A stretch of 64,000 nt of DNA, taken from the NCBI GenBank assembly GCA_016197205.1, contig JACPWG010000071.1:1-64000 (forward strand), in the 5' to 3' direction. Each line of letters begins with the position of its first letter. Positions within the stretch are counted from its first letter, which is position 1. Source of the stretch: Planctomycetota bacterium (lineage in GTDB: Bacteria > Planctomycetota > MHYJ01 > WSZJ01 > JACPWG01). The position numbers and the translations under genes were made by a program. This document shows positions 21,625 to 29,568 of the stretch, piece by piece. The notes under the pieces were generated by a model. It was not told the DNA's origin, made no database searches, and was given only the letters and a program-made list of their open reading frames with translations.

Positions 21625-22535
21625 GGGACGACGGCGGCCTCGAGGCCGCGGGTGCGGCAGTTCTGGGCGGCGGCCTCGGCCGCGGTCCAGGTGTCGAATG
21701 GGCCGAGGCGGACGGCCTGGGCCGCGTGCCTGTCGGCGAGGAGGGGGGTGACGTTGACGCGGACGCCCTTGGCCGACGCCTCCTGGCACCGGCGCCGGGC
21801 GAGGGCCGCGTCCTCGAAGAGGCCGAGCTGCACCCAGAACGTGCGGTCTCCGAGGGCGGCGCGCTCGGCGGCTACCGGTGCGTGCGGCGACGACGGAAAG
21901 CGCGCGGCGATCTGCGCGAATTCGGCGCGGGCCTCGTCCCAGCGGCCTTGACGGGCGAGGACGCCGGCGAGGTTGCGGCGGACCTCCGCCTCGCGGATGT
22001 CGTGCGCGCCGGCCTCGAGGGCGCGACGGTACGCATTCTCCGCGCGTTTCAGGTCGCCGAGCAGCCGGTGCGCGTCGCCGGTCGCGGCCAGGAGCTCGCC
22101 GGACAGCCAGGGAAAGGCGGCGTCACGCAGGCCGCGGTCCAGCTCCGGCAACGCGAGCGCGGGCTGGCCTTCTCGCAAGTAGCAGGCGGCGATGCGGAGC
22201 CGGACCTCGGGCGCGAAGGGTGGCGCGGGGGGCGTGGCGAGGAAGCGCGAGTAGGCGGCGCGGGCCGAGGCGTAGTTCCCGGCGAGGTAGGCGGACTCGG
22301 CCTCCGCGTACAGAGGATCGGCGCCGGGGCGGGCGCCGGGGATGGCGGCGGAGCGGCAGCCGGCGAGGAAGAGGGAGAAGGCGAAAGCGAAGGCGAGAGT
22401 GAAGGCGGGAGAAACGGCGAAGCGGAGGAGTGGGAGTGCTCGGGAAGGGCGACGGAAAGGGCGACGGGAAGGCCGAGCGGAGTTGAAGGCCGGGATCGCT
22501 TTGAGAGCGGGACAGGCCAGGAGCGACGATTTCAA
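21621..22535 (-). CDS. TPR lipoprotein with C-terminal SPOR domain
   Basis: A hydrophobic stretch ending in FLAGC gives a lipoprotein signal. TPR-like helical repeats follow (AESAYLAGNYASARAAYSRF, ENAYRRALEAGAHD). The C-terminal ~70 residues (FWVQLGLFEDAALARRRCQ ... VRLGPFDTWTAAEAAAQ) match SPOR, which binds denuded peptidoglycan at division sites. The protein is therefore predicted to be envelope-anchored and wall-binding. The start is unresolved: no in-frame ATG or GTG precedes the signal, and the TTG codons at 22535 and 22556 lie in an AT-rich dispersed repeat without a visible ribosome-binding site. The 3' end overlaps mutS by four bases. Confidence 0.75.
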   Translation of the reverse strand: MKSSLLACPALKAIPAFNSARPSRRPFRRPSRALPLLRFAVSPAFTLAFAFAFSLFLAGCRSAAIPGARPGADPLYAEAESAYLAGNYASARAAYSRFLATPPAPPFAPEVRLRIAACYLREGQPALALPELDRGLRDAAFPWLSGELLAATGDAHRLLGDLKRAENAYRRALEAGAHDIREAEVRRNLAGVLARQGRWDEARAEFAQIAARFPSSPHAPVAAERAALGDRTFWVQLGLFEDAALARRRCQEASAKGVRVNVTPLLADRHAAQAVRLGPFDTWTAAEAAAQNCRTRGLEAAVVP

Positions 22536-22735
22536 AACGCAAATTTCAAATTTCAAATTTTAAATGGCTCCGATCGGCGCGACCGCTCTCGGTTGCCCTG
22601 ATGTTCGAAATCGCGGCGCCAGGGGGACGAAGGACAAGCCCAGGCCGCTCCCTCCCGGTCGCGTTTCCGTTTGGCCGCGGCGCCGTCCCAATTGCAATTT
22701 GAAATTTGAGATTTTGCAATTTGGAATTTGAAATG
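22526..22735. repeat. AT-rich tttcaaattt repeats and a degenerate 28-bp repeat
   Basis: 22526-22563 shares its first ~20 bases with the uvrA copy 2 terminus (15111) and continues with iterated tttcaaa words. 22690-22735 carries the complementary aatttgaaatttg words. Between them, 22642-22669 is a divergent copy of the 28-bp repeat. No gene is seen from 22557 to 22882. Confidence 0.6.
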
Positions 22736-22882
22736 CGAACCAGAGCAGGGCAGCGACCCCGTGCACCTCATCGCTATCGCATCTGCATCTGCTTCCGCCT
22801 CGGCCGTCGCCGCCAATCCCCTCGCTAGGCTCCTCTGCCGTCGACTTCGCGGCAGCGCGCGCCGCGTGCCAGGAGTCTCGCG

Positions 22883-24154
22883 TTACTCCACCTCGGCGGT
22901 GAGTCCTTCCAGCGCGAGCGCCGCGGCGTAGAGGTTCGGCTCCAGCTCCAGCGCGCGCCGGTACTCCACGATCGCCGGGCGCGAGGCCCCTTGTCGTTCG
23001 TAGGCCAGGCCGAGGCGGTAGTGGACGGAGGAGTTGTCGGGGTGCAGCTTGCGGGCGCGCGTCAACTCCGCGAGGGCGAAATCCACGGCGTCGCCGTCGA
23101 GGTAGCAGTCGATGAGACCCACGCGGGCTGTGAGGCTCCGCGGGTTCTCGCAGAGCGCCCGGCGGTAATGCAGCGAGGCGAGACGCGACTCCCCCAGCCT
23201 TCGGTAGGCGTCCGCCAGCCGCTCGCGCAGCGAGGTGGCGTGAGGGTTGTAGTCCAGGCCCGTGCGCAGGTAGGGAAGCGCTTCGCGCGGCCGGCCGAGG
23301 CGCAGCCACAAATCCCCGATCCGCTCGTAGGGCATCGGGCTGTAAGGCTCGAGGTCGCCGGCCTTGCGGAAATAGGCGAGCGCCTGCTTGTACTCGTCCC
23401 GCTCCAGGAAGACCTCGCCGGCAGCGACGAAGAGGGAGGCGACGCGGCGACCTGTACCCGCCGCGACGCGCCGGATCACTTCGTCGACGTCCTCGGGCGT
23501 GCCCTTCGAGGCATAGTAGTCGATCAGGCCGCGGAAAGCGGGCGTGTAGTCCGGCCGGAGGGAGAGGGCCTTGCGAAAAAGCGAGGGGGCGCGCGGGTCC
23601 TTGCCGTTGCGGGAAAGGTGGGAGGCGATCGCGGTGAGCACGCGCGGATCATGGGGGTGCGTGACCTGCAGCCCCTGGTAGAGGGAGAAGGCCTCGTCGG
23701 TCTTTCCCGCCTCTTCGTGCAGCTCGGCGAGCAGGAGCACGGCCTCTTTGCCGTTCGAGTCCAGCTCGATCGCGCGCTGCAACTCCACGACGGCGGCGTC
23801 GCGCCAGCCGTGTTCGCGGTAGCAGCGACCGAGGAAAAGCCGGGCCTCGGCCAGGAAAGGGCGCGCGTGGGCGACCTCGCGGAAGGCGCGGATCGCGCCG
23901 TCCAGGTCGCCGGCATAGTACGCCTCCATGCCGTCGCCGAAGCGCGCCTCGGCGCTCTGGAAGCGTTCGCGCTGCTCGGCCGGCGAGAGGCCGGGGACCT
24001 GTGTCGGGGCCTTGACGGGAGCGCCCGCGCCGGCGACGGCGGGGGCAGCGGGCTCGTCGGCGACGGAGCGCCACGCGTCGCGGGTGAACTGCTTGCAGCC
24101 GATGGCGGTCGACGCAAGGATCGCCGCGAGGCCGAGGAGGAGCGTGCTTCGCAA
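22883..24154 (-). CDS. TPR-repeat lipoprotein
   Basis: The likely start is TTG at 24154, behind GGGAG. It gives a compact lipoprotein signal (RSTLLLGLAAILASTAIGC) with Cys about 20 residues in; upstream in-frame codons encode Arg/Pro-rich shadow. The 423-aa product then holds around eight TPR units (for example GDLDGAIRAFREVAHARP, DEYKQALAYFRKAGDLEP, GASRPAIVEYRRALELEPN). TPR solenoids scaffold protein complexes, here presumably in the periplasm or at the outer membrane. A specific partner cannot be named. It sits upstream of the SPOR lipoprotein and mutS on the same strand but is separated from them by about 350 bp of repeats. Confidence 0.8.
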   Translation of the reverse strand: MRSTLLLGLAAILASTAIGCKQFTRDAWRSVADEPAAPAVAGAGAPVKAPTQVPGLSPAEQRERFQSAEARFGDGMEAYYAGDLDGAIRAFREVAHARPFLAEARLFLGRCYREHGWRDAAVVELQRAIELDSNGKEAVLLLAELHEEAGKTDEAFSLYQGLQVTHPHDPRVLTAIASHLSRNGKDPRAPSLFRKALSLRPDYTPAFRGLIDYYASKGTPEDVDEVIRRVAAGTGRRVASLFVAAGEVFLERDEYKQALAYFRKAGDLEPYSPMPYERIGDLWLRLGRPREALPYLRTGLDYNPHATSLRERLADAYRRLGESRLASLHYRRALCENPRSLTARVGLIDCYLDGDAVDFALAELTRARKLHPDNSSVHYRLGLAYERQGASRPAIVEYRRALELEPNLYAAALALEGLTAEVE

Positions 24155-24376
24155 GGGACCACTCCCGACAACGCATGCTGGACGGGGCGCGGCGGCGATG
24201 GACGAAGGGGGGCGGCCCGCCCGGCTTCGGACAGCTTCGAATCGACCGCCACCGCGAAGACGGCGAATTCTATCCGCAAGCCAGGTGGAAGGCAATCGAA
24301 AGTTACGCGGCGCGCGCGGGCAGGGTTCCAACCGCCGCAAACGTCGCGCGCAGCCGGCTACCATGCCTCGCTTCGT

Positions 24377-24577
24377 GGGCACGGCGGCGCCGTGCCCCTA
24401 CGGGAAGCAGCGGATCGGCGACGGTAACCCGGATTCGGGCATGGTTCGAATCGGGCAGCGCGTGGGTAGCACGCCTTCGTGTCCGGACGTAGGGGCGGGC
24501 CTTGTGCCCGCCCTGTTGGCGACACTGCGCATTCCAACGGCTTGCGGCCAGTCGCGGGCGCCCACAAGGGGCGCCCC
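24377..24577. repeat. Three REP-like hairpins upstream of the TPR lipoprotein
   Basis: GGGCACGGC-ggc-GCCGTGCCC at 24377-24397, with the acgggaagcagcggatcggcg extension shared with 18718; GGGCGGGC-cttgt-GCCCGCCC at 24493-24513; and GGGCGCCC around 24556-24577. The last two begin or end with the ggggc/ctac words seen at the uvrA and mutS stops. The 24155-24707 gap holds no gene I can support. Confidence 0.7.
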
Positions 24578-24707
24578 TACGGCAGGCGGCCGACGGCAGT
24601 CTGTAACCCACGTTTGAACCATGCCCGGCTTCGAACCGTGTCCGATCGCGGCGACCGTCGGACCGTGGTCCAGTCGACGGCCATGCAAGACGCGGCGGCG
24701 GGGCGGG

Positions 24708-25916
24708 CTAGCGGTTCACGATCCGAAACGGCAGCCGCGCCTCGGCTTTTTTTTCGGCCTGCATGTCGTGGACGACCACGCGGAGCAGGTACGGCCCGGG
24801 GATGAGGTTGGCGGGGAGCTGCAGGCGCAAGCCGAACCAGAGGTCGTGGAGCGGGCGCTCGGTGAGCCAGTCCTGATCGCGCAGGTAGCGCTCCGGGCCG
24901 GGGAGGGGGACGGTCCGTTCTTCGGGGCCGGGGAGCAGCACCTCGAAGTCCGCGTGGACCGAGACCTGAAAGCGGTCGCTCGCGAGCCGTCGGCACTCGA
25001 AGTTGTCGAGCTCGCAGTAGACGGCCACCTGCTGCCCTGCGCGGAATTCCCGCCTGCGCTCGGGGACGTATCGGCCGAAGCCCTCGACCGCGGTGCAAAA
25101 GCTCGCGGTGGTCAGGGTAAGCGGGAGGTCGCGGCGCAGGTTGTTCCAATGCAGCTCCAGGATCCGGAGGGCCTCGGCCTCGTCCCCGACCTGGTCGTGG
25201 ACGATTTCTTTCACAAGCTGGAGCAGCTCGTCGTGCCGCAGCCGGAGCCCGCCGACGAGCAGCCGGAGGGCGTCCTCCTCCCGGCCGGCAAGGAGGTAGA
25301 GGACGATCAGCCGCTTGGTGGCCTCGACGTTCGAGGGGGAGCGCTTGTGCCGCTCTTCGGCGGCGAGGAGCTCGGCCGTGAGCCCGGTCTTGGAATCCGT
25401 GGGACCGGGGATGGGGACGATGGCCTGTGACTCCGGCCCGATGGCGCTCCCCTCGTCGGGGAGCGGGTTGCGCGGTCGGTCGATGCCTTCGGAAGGCCGC
25501 GTCCCGGCGGCGGGGAAGTGGGGAACGGGCGGCTCGTTCAGTCCGCCGCCCGGCGCGATGTCCAGGGGATCGGCCAGGGCGCCGCCGGCGGACGCGCCGC
25601 CGGCCCCGCGCCCCTCGGGTCGTGTAGACGCGGGCGCGGACGCGGACGGGGGGGCGGAAGCGGGCTGCTCGAGCGCGTCGGAGAACTCGCCGACCACGGC
25701 GCCGCCGCGCGAGGCGGCACCGCCGGGCTGGGCGGCGAGCGCGGCGGCGGAGGGCGGGCCTTCGAGCTGGTCGGAGAAGATCCCTTGGAGCGGTGGAGGC
25801 GTGGACGTGCGCCAGGTGACCGGGGGGGGCTTGCGCGGCGGCTCCGCGCAGGAGGCGAGGGCGAGACAGGGGGTGAGGAGTGCGCAGAGTGCGAGGAGGT
25901 GACGGGCCGCGCGCAC
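24708..25916 (-). CDS. Proline-rich lipoprotein, unknown function
   Basis: From a GTG at 25916 the product begins with a lipoprotein signal ending in LALASC. A ~130-residue Pro/Ala/Gly-rich disordered segment follows. After this comes a helical part (KRLIVLYLLAGREEDALRLLVGGLRL) and a C-terminal beta-rich domain with an all-beta, transport-protein-like look (QQVAVYCELDNFECRRLAS, FGLRLQLPANLIPGPYLLRVVVHDM). I do not recognise the family. The start is uncertain because no clear ribosome-binding site precedes it and the frame is open further upstream. An eight-base A-run on the coding strand (24747-24754) encodes the KK of EKKAEAR. Confidence 0.6.
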   Translation of the reverse strand: MRAARHLLALCALLTPCLALASCAEPPRKPPPVTWRTSTPPPLQGIFSDQLEGPPSAAALAAQPGGAASRGGAVVGEFSDALEQPASAPPSASAPASTRPEGRGAGGASAGGALADPLDIAPGGGLNEPPVPHFPAAGTRPSEGIDRPRNPLPDEGSAIGPESQAIVPIPGPTDSKTGLTAELLAAEERHKRSPSNVEATKRLIVLYLLAGREEDALRLLVGGLRLRHDELLQLVKEIVHDQVGDEAEALRILELHWNNLRRDLPLTLTTASFCTAVEGFGRYVPERRREFRAGQQVAVYCELDNFECRRLASDRFQVSVHADFEVLLPGPEERTVPLPGPERYLRDQDWLTERPLHDLWFGLRLQLPANLIPGPYLLRVVVHDMQAEKKAEARLPFRIVNR

Positions 25917-26070
25917 GACGGGGGGGGCTGGTCGAATGGGGGGAGGGGCGCAGGGTCTGCACCCGCGCAGGGTCTGAACCATGCCTGCTTGGTCAACTCC
26001 TGCGAAGCGGGCCACGGAGGAGGGATGACGGGGAGCGAGGGTGAACGCCGCGGACTGGAAGGAGGCCTCG

Positions 26071-26098
26071 AGACCGCTCCCTCACGGTCGCGGTTCCG
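26071..26098 (+). repeat. 28-bp dispersed repeat (copy 4 of 6)
   Basis: An exact form of the core agaccgctccctcacggtcg followed by cggttccg. It lies 30-60 bases beyond the stop of the zinc-ribbon/Lys-rich gene on the minus strand, in a 116-bp gap with no gene. Confidence 0.75.
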
Positions 26099-26131
26099 CG
26101 TCGGCTCGCGCGAGGGTGCGGCCCGTCCTTC

Positions 26132-27577
26132 TTACTTCGGCTGCTTCGAGCCCCCGGCTTGAGCGTCGCCGCCGGCATGCGGCGGATTTTCCGTCGGGGC
26201 CGGGGGCTTGTCGCCGCCCGCTTCCTTGCCGCCGGCGTCCGGCTTCGGGTCGGCGGGCTTCGGCTCCTCCGGCTTCGCGTCGGGGGCCTTCGGCTCCGCG
26301 GGCTTGTCGCCGCCGGCCTTGCCGTCCCCGTCGGGCTTCTTGTCGCCGTCGGGCTTCTTGTCGCCGTCCGGCTTCTTCCCGTCCTCGGGCAGCTTGTCGC
26401 CGTCGGCCGGGTCGTCCCCGGCGGGCTTCTTCTTGCCGCCGTCCTTCCCGCCCGGCTCCGGGACGAGAAGCTCCTTCGGGCGCTCCTCCGGCGGCTTCTC
26501 CGGTTCTCCGGTCTTCATGCCCAGGAGGTCGTTGAGCGCCTTCAGGACCAGCTCGACTTCCTTCAGCTCGTCGTCGAGGTACGAGTATTTCGCCCGTTCG
26601 CCGGCCGGGGCCTTCTTGATGTCGTCCAGATTCAAGGCGTCGGTCAGGACCTTCTTCGCCTTCTCCGCGGCCGCGATCCCCTCCTGGATCTCCTTCGTGC
26701 GCGCCGCAGGGTCGTCCTTCAGCTCGGTCATCGCCTTCGTCCGCGCGTCCCAGGCCCGCGTCTCCAGCGCCTTGCACTCCTTCAGGTACTGGTTGAAGTC
26801 GTGCTTCTCCACCTTTTGCGTGACGGTGATGATCGGAGGGGGCGGGCCCTTCACGCTCTTCCAGACCAGGACGCCTGCGCTGGCCAGGCCGAGGACGAAA
26901 ATGACGAGCATCGCGTACATTTTTTTTCGGAGGGCCGTTTTCTCGAGCAGGGCCTTCTCCTCCGGGGGGACCGACGCGGCGACCTGGGCCGCGCGGAGCC
27001 GTTTGGAGGCGGCGGACCCGCCGGCCGCGGGCATGCGGGACTTGCCGGCCGTGCCCTTCGCCTTGTCCCCCGCGGCCGGCACGGCCGGAAGGTCGGACGC
27101 GCCCTCGTCCGCGGCGGTCGAGGACTCGAACTCGCCGCCGCCCTCGTCCTCCGAGGACGACGAAGACTCGGACGTCCCCTCCGCGCCCGCGTCGCCGTCC
27201 TCGCCGGAGGACCCTTCGGACGAGGACTCGTCGGAGGACGAGTCCTCGGAGGAGGCTTCCCCGGCGGCCGCGGCGCCCGAACGCGCTTCCTCGTCTTCGG
27301 AGGCGGACTCGGACTCCTCTTCGGCCTCCGGCTCGGGGGCCGGCGGACGGGCGGGCTTCGAGACCGAGAATTTCGAAGTGGACTTCGCCTGGGGCTTCGC
27401 GGGCTCGACGGCCGCACGCGCGGACCGGCTCGTGTCCCCCGCGCGCTCCGGACTCTTGTACTTCTTCCCGCACCCTCCGCACACCATGACCGCGCCGCCG
27501 GGGATCCACTCGATCGCGGCGCCGCACTTCTTGCAGGAGATCCGCTTCTTGGTCGCTTCGGCCATCGCTCTACCCAT
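26132..27577 (-). CDS. Zinc-ribbon membrane protein with acidic and KPDGD-repeat regions
   Basis: A 481-aa protein of unknown function. An N-terminal zinc ribbon (C15, C18, C33, C36) is followed by about 150 residues of low-complexity Ser/Glu/Asp/Ala sequence. One membrane helix lies at about 220-239 (YAMLVIFVLGLASAGVLVW). Then comes a helical, charged segment (FNQYLKECKALETRAWDART) and a C-terminal Lys/Pro/Asp tail with KPDGDK iterated three times near residue 400. The zinc ribbon would be cytoplasmic and the long tail extracytoplasmic. The layout parallels the zinc-ribbon/HEAT protein at 9683-11170. ATG at 27565 is an alternative start four codons in. Confidence 0.65.
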   Translation of the reverse strand: MGRAMAEATKKRISCKKCGAAIEWIPGGAVMVCGGCGKKYKSPERAGDTSRSARAAVEPAKPQAKSTSKFSVSKPARPPAPEPEAEEESESASEDEEARSGAAAAGEASSEDSSSDESSSEGSSGEDGDAGAEGTSESSSSSEDEGGGEFESSTAADEGASDLPAVPAAGDKAKGTAGKSRMPAAGGSAASKRLRAAQVAASVPPEEKALLEKTALRKKMYAMLVIFVLGLASAGVLVWKSVKGPPPPIITVTQKVEKHDFNQYLKECKALETRAWDARTKAMTELKDDPAARTKEIQEGIAAAEKAKKVLTDALNLDDIKKAPAGERAKYSYLDDELKEVELVLKALNDLLGMKTGEPEKPPEERPKELLVPEPGGKDGGKKKPAGDDPADGDKLPEDGKKPDGDKKPDGDKKPDGDGKAGGDKPAEPKAPDAKPEEPKPADPKPDAGGKEAGGDKPPAPTENPPHAGGDAQAGGSKQPK

Positions 27578-27636
27578 CCTGGCTCAGTCCCTCTCCATGT
27601 CTTTCGTCCCCACCGGCTGCGGAGCGCCCAGGCTAC

Positions 27637-27800
27637 GTACCGCTCCACGGAAGTCGGTGGCCAATAGGCGAAGGCAAGTTTGGCCCCCCGCGAGGCGCGC
27701 GAGCGAGCCGTAGTAACGGAGAACTACGGCGAGCGAGCGCAACAAAGCGGGCGGCCAAAATCGCCGAGCCAATTGGTCACCCAATTCCGTGGGGCGGTAC
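27637..27800. repeat. 164-bp palindromic repeat, copy B
   Basis: Full-length copy, inverted relative to copy A. It begins gtaccgctccacggaagtcgg and ends at ggggcggtac. It lies between the zinc-ribbon membrane gene and the small zinc-ribbon gene, ending ten bases before the stop of the latter (27811). Confidence 0.85.
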
Positions 27801-27810
27801 TAAGGGCGGC

Positions 27811-28050
27811 TTATCCCTCGCCCGGTTCGGACGGTTTTTCGAGCAGCTCCTCCCCGTCCTTCACCACGAGGTCGATGATCGCGTCCGCCGCGAGCTCCGG
27901 CAGCATCTTGCCGTCGTCGTGGGGATGTTCAGAGGCGAATTCCCCGCACTCCGTGCAGCGGAAATCGGGGCTCGTGATCTCCTGGCCCGTGCGGAAGGTG
28001 ATGTCGGCCAGGGGCAGGCTCGTCCCGCAATGACCGCAGAAGGTTACCAT
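27811..28050 (-). CDS. Small zinc-ribbon protein
   Basis: A 79-aa protein with CGHC at residues 5-8 and CTEC at 32-35, the four cysteines of a zinc ribbon. An acidic C terminus follows. It starts at ATG 28050 with GGGAGCC a few bases upstream. It has no signal or membrane helix. It could be a nucleic-acid- or protein-binding adaptor; nothing more specific can be said. It is 36 bp downstream of holA on the same strand and probably co-transcribed. The perfect palindrome GTGAAGGCCTTCAC (28077-28090) overlaps the holA stop between them. Confidence 0.65.
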   Translation of the reverse strand: MVTFCGHCGTSLPLADITFRTGQEITSPDFRCTECGEFASEHPHDDGKMLPELAADAIIDLVVKDGEELLEKPSEPGEG

Positions 28051-28086
28051 GGCTGGCTCCCGAGCAAGTTTTTTTTGTGAAGGCCT

Positions 28087-29181
28087 TCACCGGCCGTGAA
28101 CCATGCGCAGGACCAGGAGGTCCGCCAGCAGGTCCTCGGGGTGGGCCGAAGTCTTCTCCAGCGCGTCCACCTCGTGGAGGATCTCGAGCTTCCGCCGCCA
28201 GGTCGTCAGCGGGGCCTGCTTCGCCTCGCGGACGACCTCGTCGACGAATTTCGGGATGCGGATCCCCAGCAGGCCCGGGATTTCCGGGCCGCGGCCGGCA
28301 TCGAGCAGCGCGCGCGCGCGGTAGATCCGACGATAGTGCCACGCCAGGAGACCGACCAGGGAAGCGAACTCCCCGCGGTCGCGCGCGTCGCGGAGGTGGC
28401 TGCGCAGCCGCTCGAGCGCCTGCGCGGCGCGGCCGGCGCTCACCTCCTGGACCAGCCGGAAGGCGTCGTAGCCTCGGTCCTGGCCGACCAGCGTCTGCAC
28501 GTCCCGGGTCTCGACCGTTTTCCTCTCGCCGACGTAGGTCGTCAGCACCTCGAGCTGCCGGTCGAGGAGCGCGAGGTTCGGCCCGACGCGATTGACCAGC
28601 ATCTGCACGGCGTCCGGCCCGATCCGCTTGCCGCGCGCGGCGACCTGCTCCTGGATCCACGCCGGGACCTGGTACTCGCGCGGCCGATCGCAGGCGAGCA
28701 CGGCGCCGAGCTCCCCGACCAGCTTTTCGATCGCCGGCAGCCCCTTGCGGGAGGCCTTTTCCTTTTCTTCCCCGTCCGCGTCGTCGTCCGCGGCGCTTGC
28801 GGCCGCCGCGGCGGCGCCGCCGGGATCGAAGACGAGGACGAAGGTCACGCCGCGCGCCGGGGCCTTCAGGTAGTCGAGCAGCGGGCCGGCATTTTTCGAG
28901 GCCCAGTTGCGGGCACGGTCCAGCCGCACGAGCCGGTGCCCCGGGGCGAGGAGCGACCCGGCGCTCAACTCCGCGAGCACGGCCTGGAAGTCCACCTCGT
29001 CGCCGCTGAGCCGCCGCACGCACGCGGGGGGCACGCGGTAGGCCCGCAACAGCTCTTCGACCGCGCGCTCCTTGAGGAAGGTCTCCTCTCCTTTGAGAAG
29101 GACGACCGGCTCCGGCGCGGAGGGGGCGAGTTCCTGGACGAAGTTGCGGAACTGGACGAGAGGGTCGGGCGCGCCCGCCAT
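28087..29181 (-). CDS. holA: DNA polymerase III delta subunit
   Basis: A 364-aa HolA-like clamp-loader subunit. The N-terminal AAA+-like domain has VVLLKGEETFLKERAVEELLRAYRV in the position of the family's degenerate nucleotide site. The mid region includes GPNLALLDRQLEVLTTYVGE, and the C-terminal collar has FRLVQEVSAGRAAQALERLRSHL and LVGLLAWHYRRIYRARALL. Delta opens the beta sliding clamp within the replisome. ATG 29181 is preferred; an upstream in-frame start would add a 19-residue hydrophobic shadow. An Ala/Asp/Glu-rich insert (AAAAAASAADDDADGEEKEK) lies in the first third. Confidence 0.93.
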   Translation of the reverse strand: MAGAPDPLVQFRNFVQELAPSAPEPVVLLKGEETFLKERAVEELLRAYRVPPACVRRLSGDEVDFQAVLAELSAGSLLAPGHRLVRLDRARNWASKNAGPLLDYLKAPARGVTFVLVFDPGGAAAAAASAADDDADGEEKEKASRKGLPAIEKLVGELGAVLACDRPREYQVPAWIQEQVAARGKRIGPDAVQMLVNRVGPNLALLDRQLEVLTTYVGERKTVETRDVQTLVGQDRGYDAFRLVQEVSAGRAAQALERLRSHLRDARDRGEFASLVGLLAWHYRRIYRARALLDAGRGPEIPGLLGIRIPKFVDEVVREAKQAPLTTWRRKLEILHEVDALEKTSAHPEDLLADLLVLRMVHGR

Positions 29182-29284
29182 GAAAGGGTGCTCCAGCGGC
29201 AAAACAACTGAGTATAGCGGCGGGTGGCGGGATTGCAACGATTAAGTCGGGCGTGCGAGCGGGGGAGGGGGCGGGGAGGACTCG

Positions 29285-29482
29285 GTACCGCTCCACGGAA
29301 GTCGGTGGCCAATCGGCCGAGGCAAATTTGGCCGCCCGCGGGGCGCGCGCGCGAGGCGTAGTAACGGAGAACTACGTCGAGCGAGCGCAACACTTGCGCC
29401 CGGAGGCGCCGCAGCGCGAAGGGGGGAAGCGGGCGGCCGAAATCGCCCAGCAAATGGGTCACCCCATTCCGTGGGGCGGTAC
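29285..29482. repeat. Palindromic repeat, copy C (198 bp)
   Basis: Same orientation as copy B and bounded by the same gtaccgc/gcggtac ends. It is lengthened by about 34 bp in the second half (cttgcgcccggaggcgccgc region). It occupies most of the holA-murD gap (29182-29568). Confidence 0.82.
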
Positions 29483-29568
29483 TCAGCCGGGGCGAGGGCG
29501 TCGCGGGCCGTGGAGGCGAGGTCGTCGATGCCGCGCAGGCCGGCGATGCCGGCGGCGGGCCGGGCCTG

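Noticed and set aside
22526..22735. AT-rich block as a replication origin
   Set aside because: No cluster of DnaA boxes and no dnaA or dnaN nearby; the same AT-rich words recur at five other gaps, so it is a dispersed repeat.
28077..28090. GTGAAGGCCTTCAC palindrome with a T8 run as a terminator for holA
   Set aside because: On the coding (minus) strand the run following the hairpin is A, not T, so it does not fit an intrinsic terminator for that gene.
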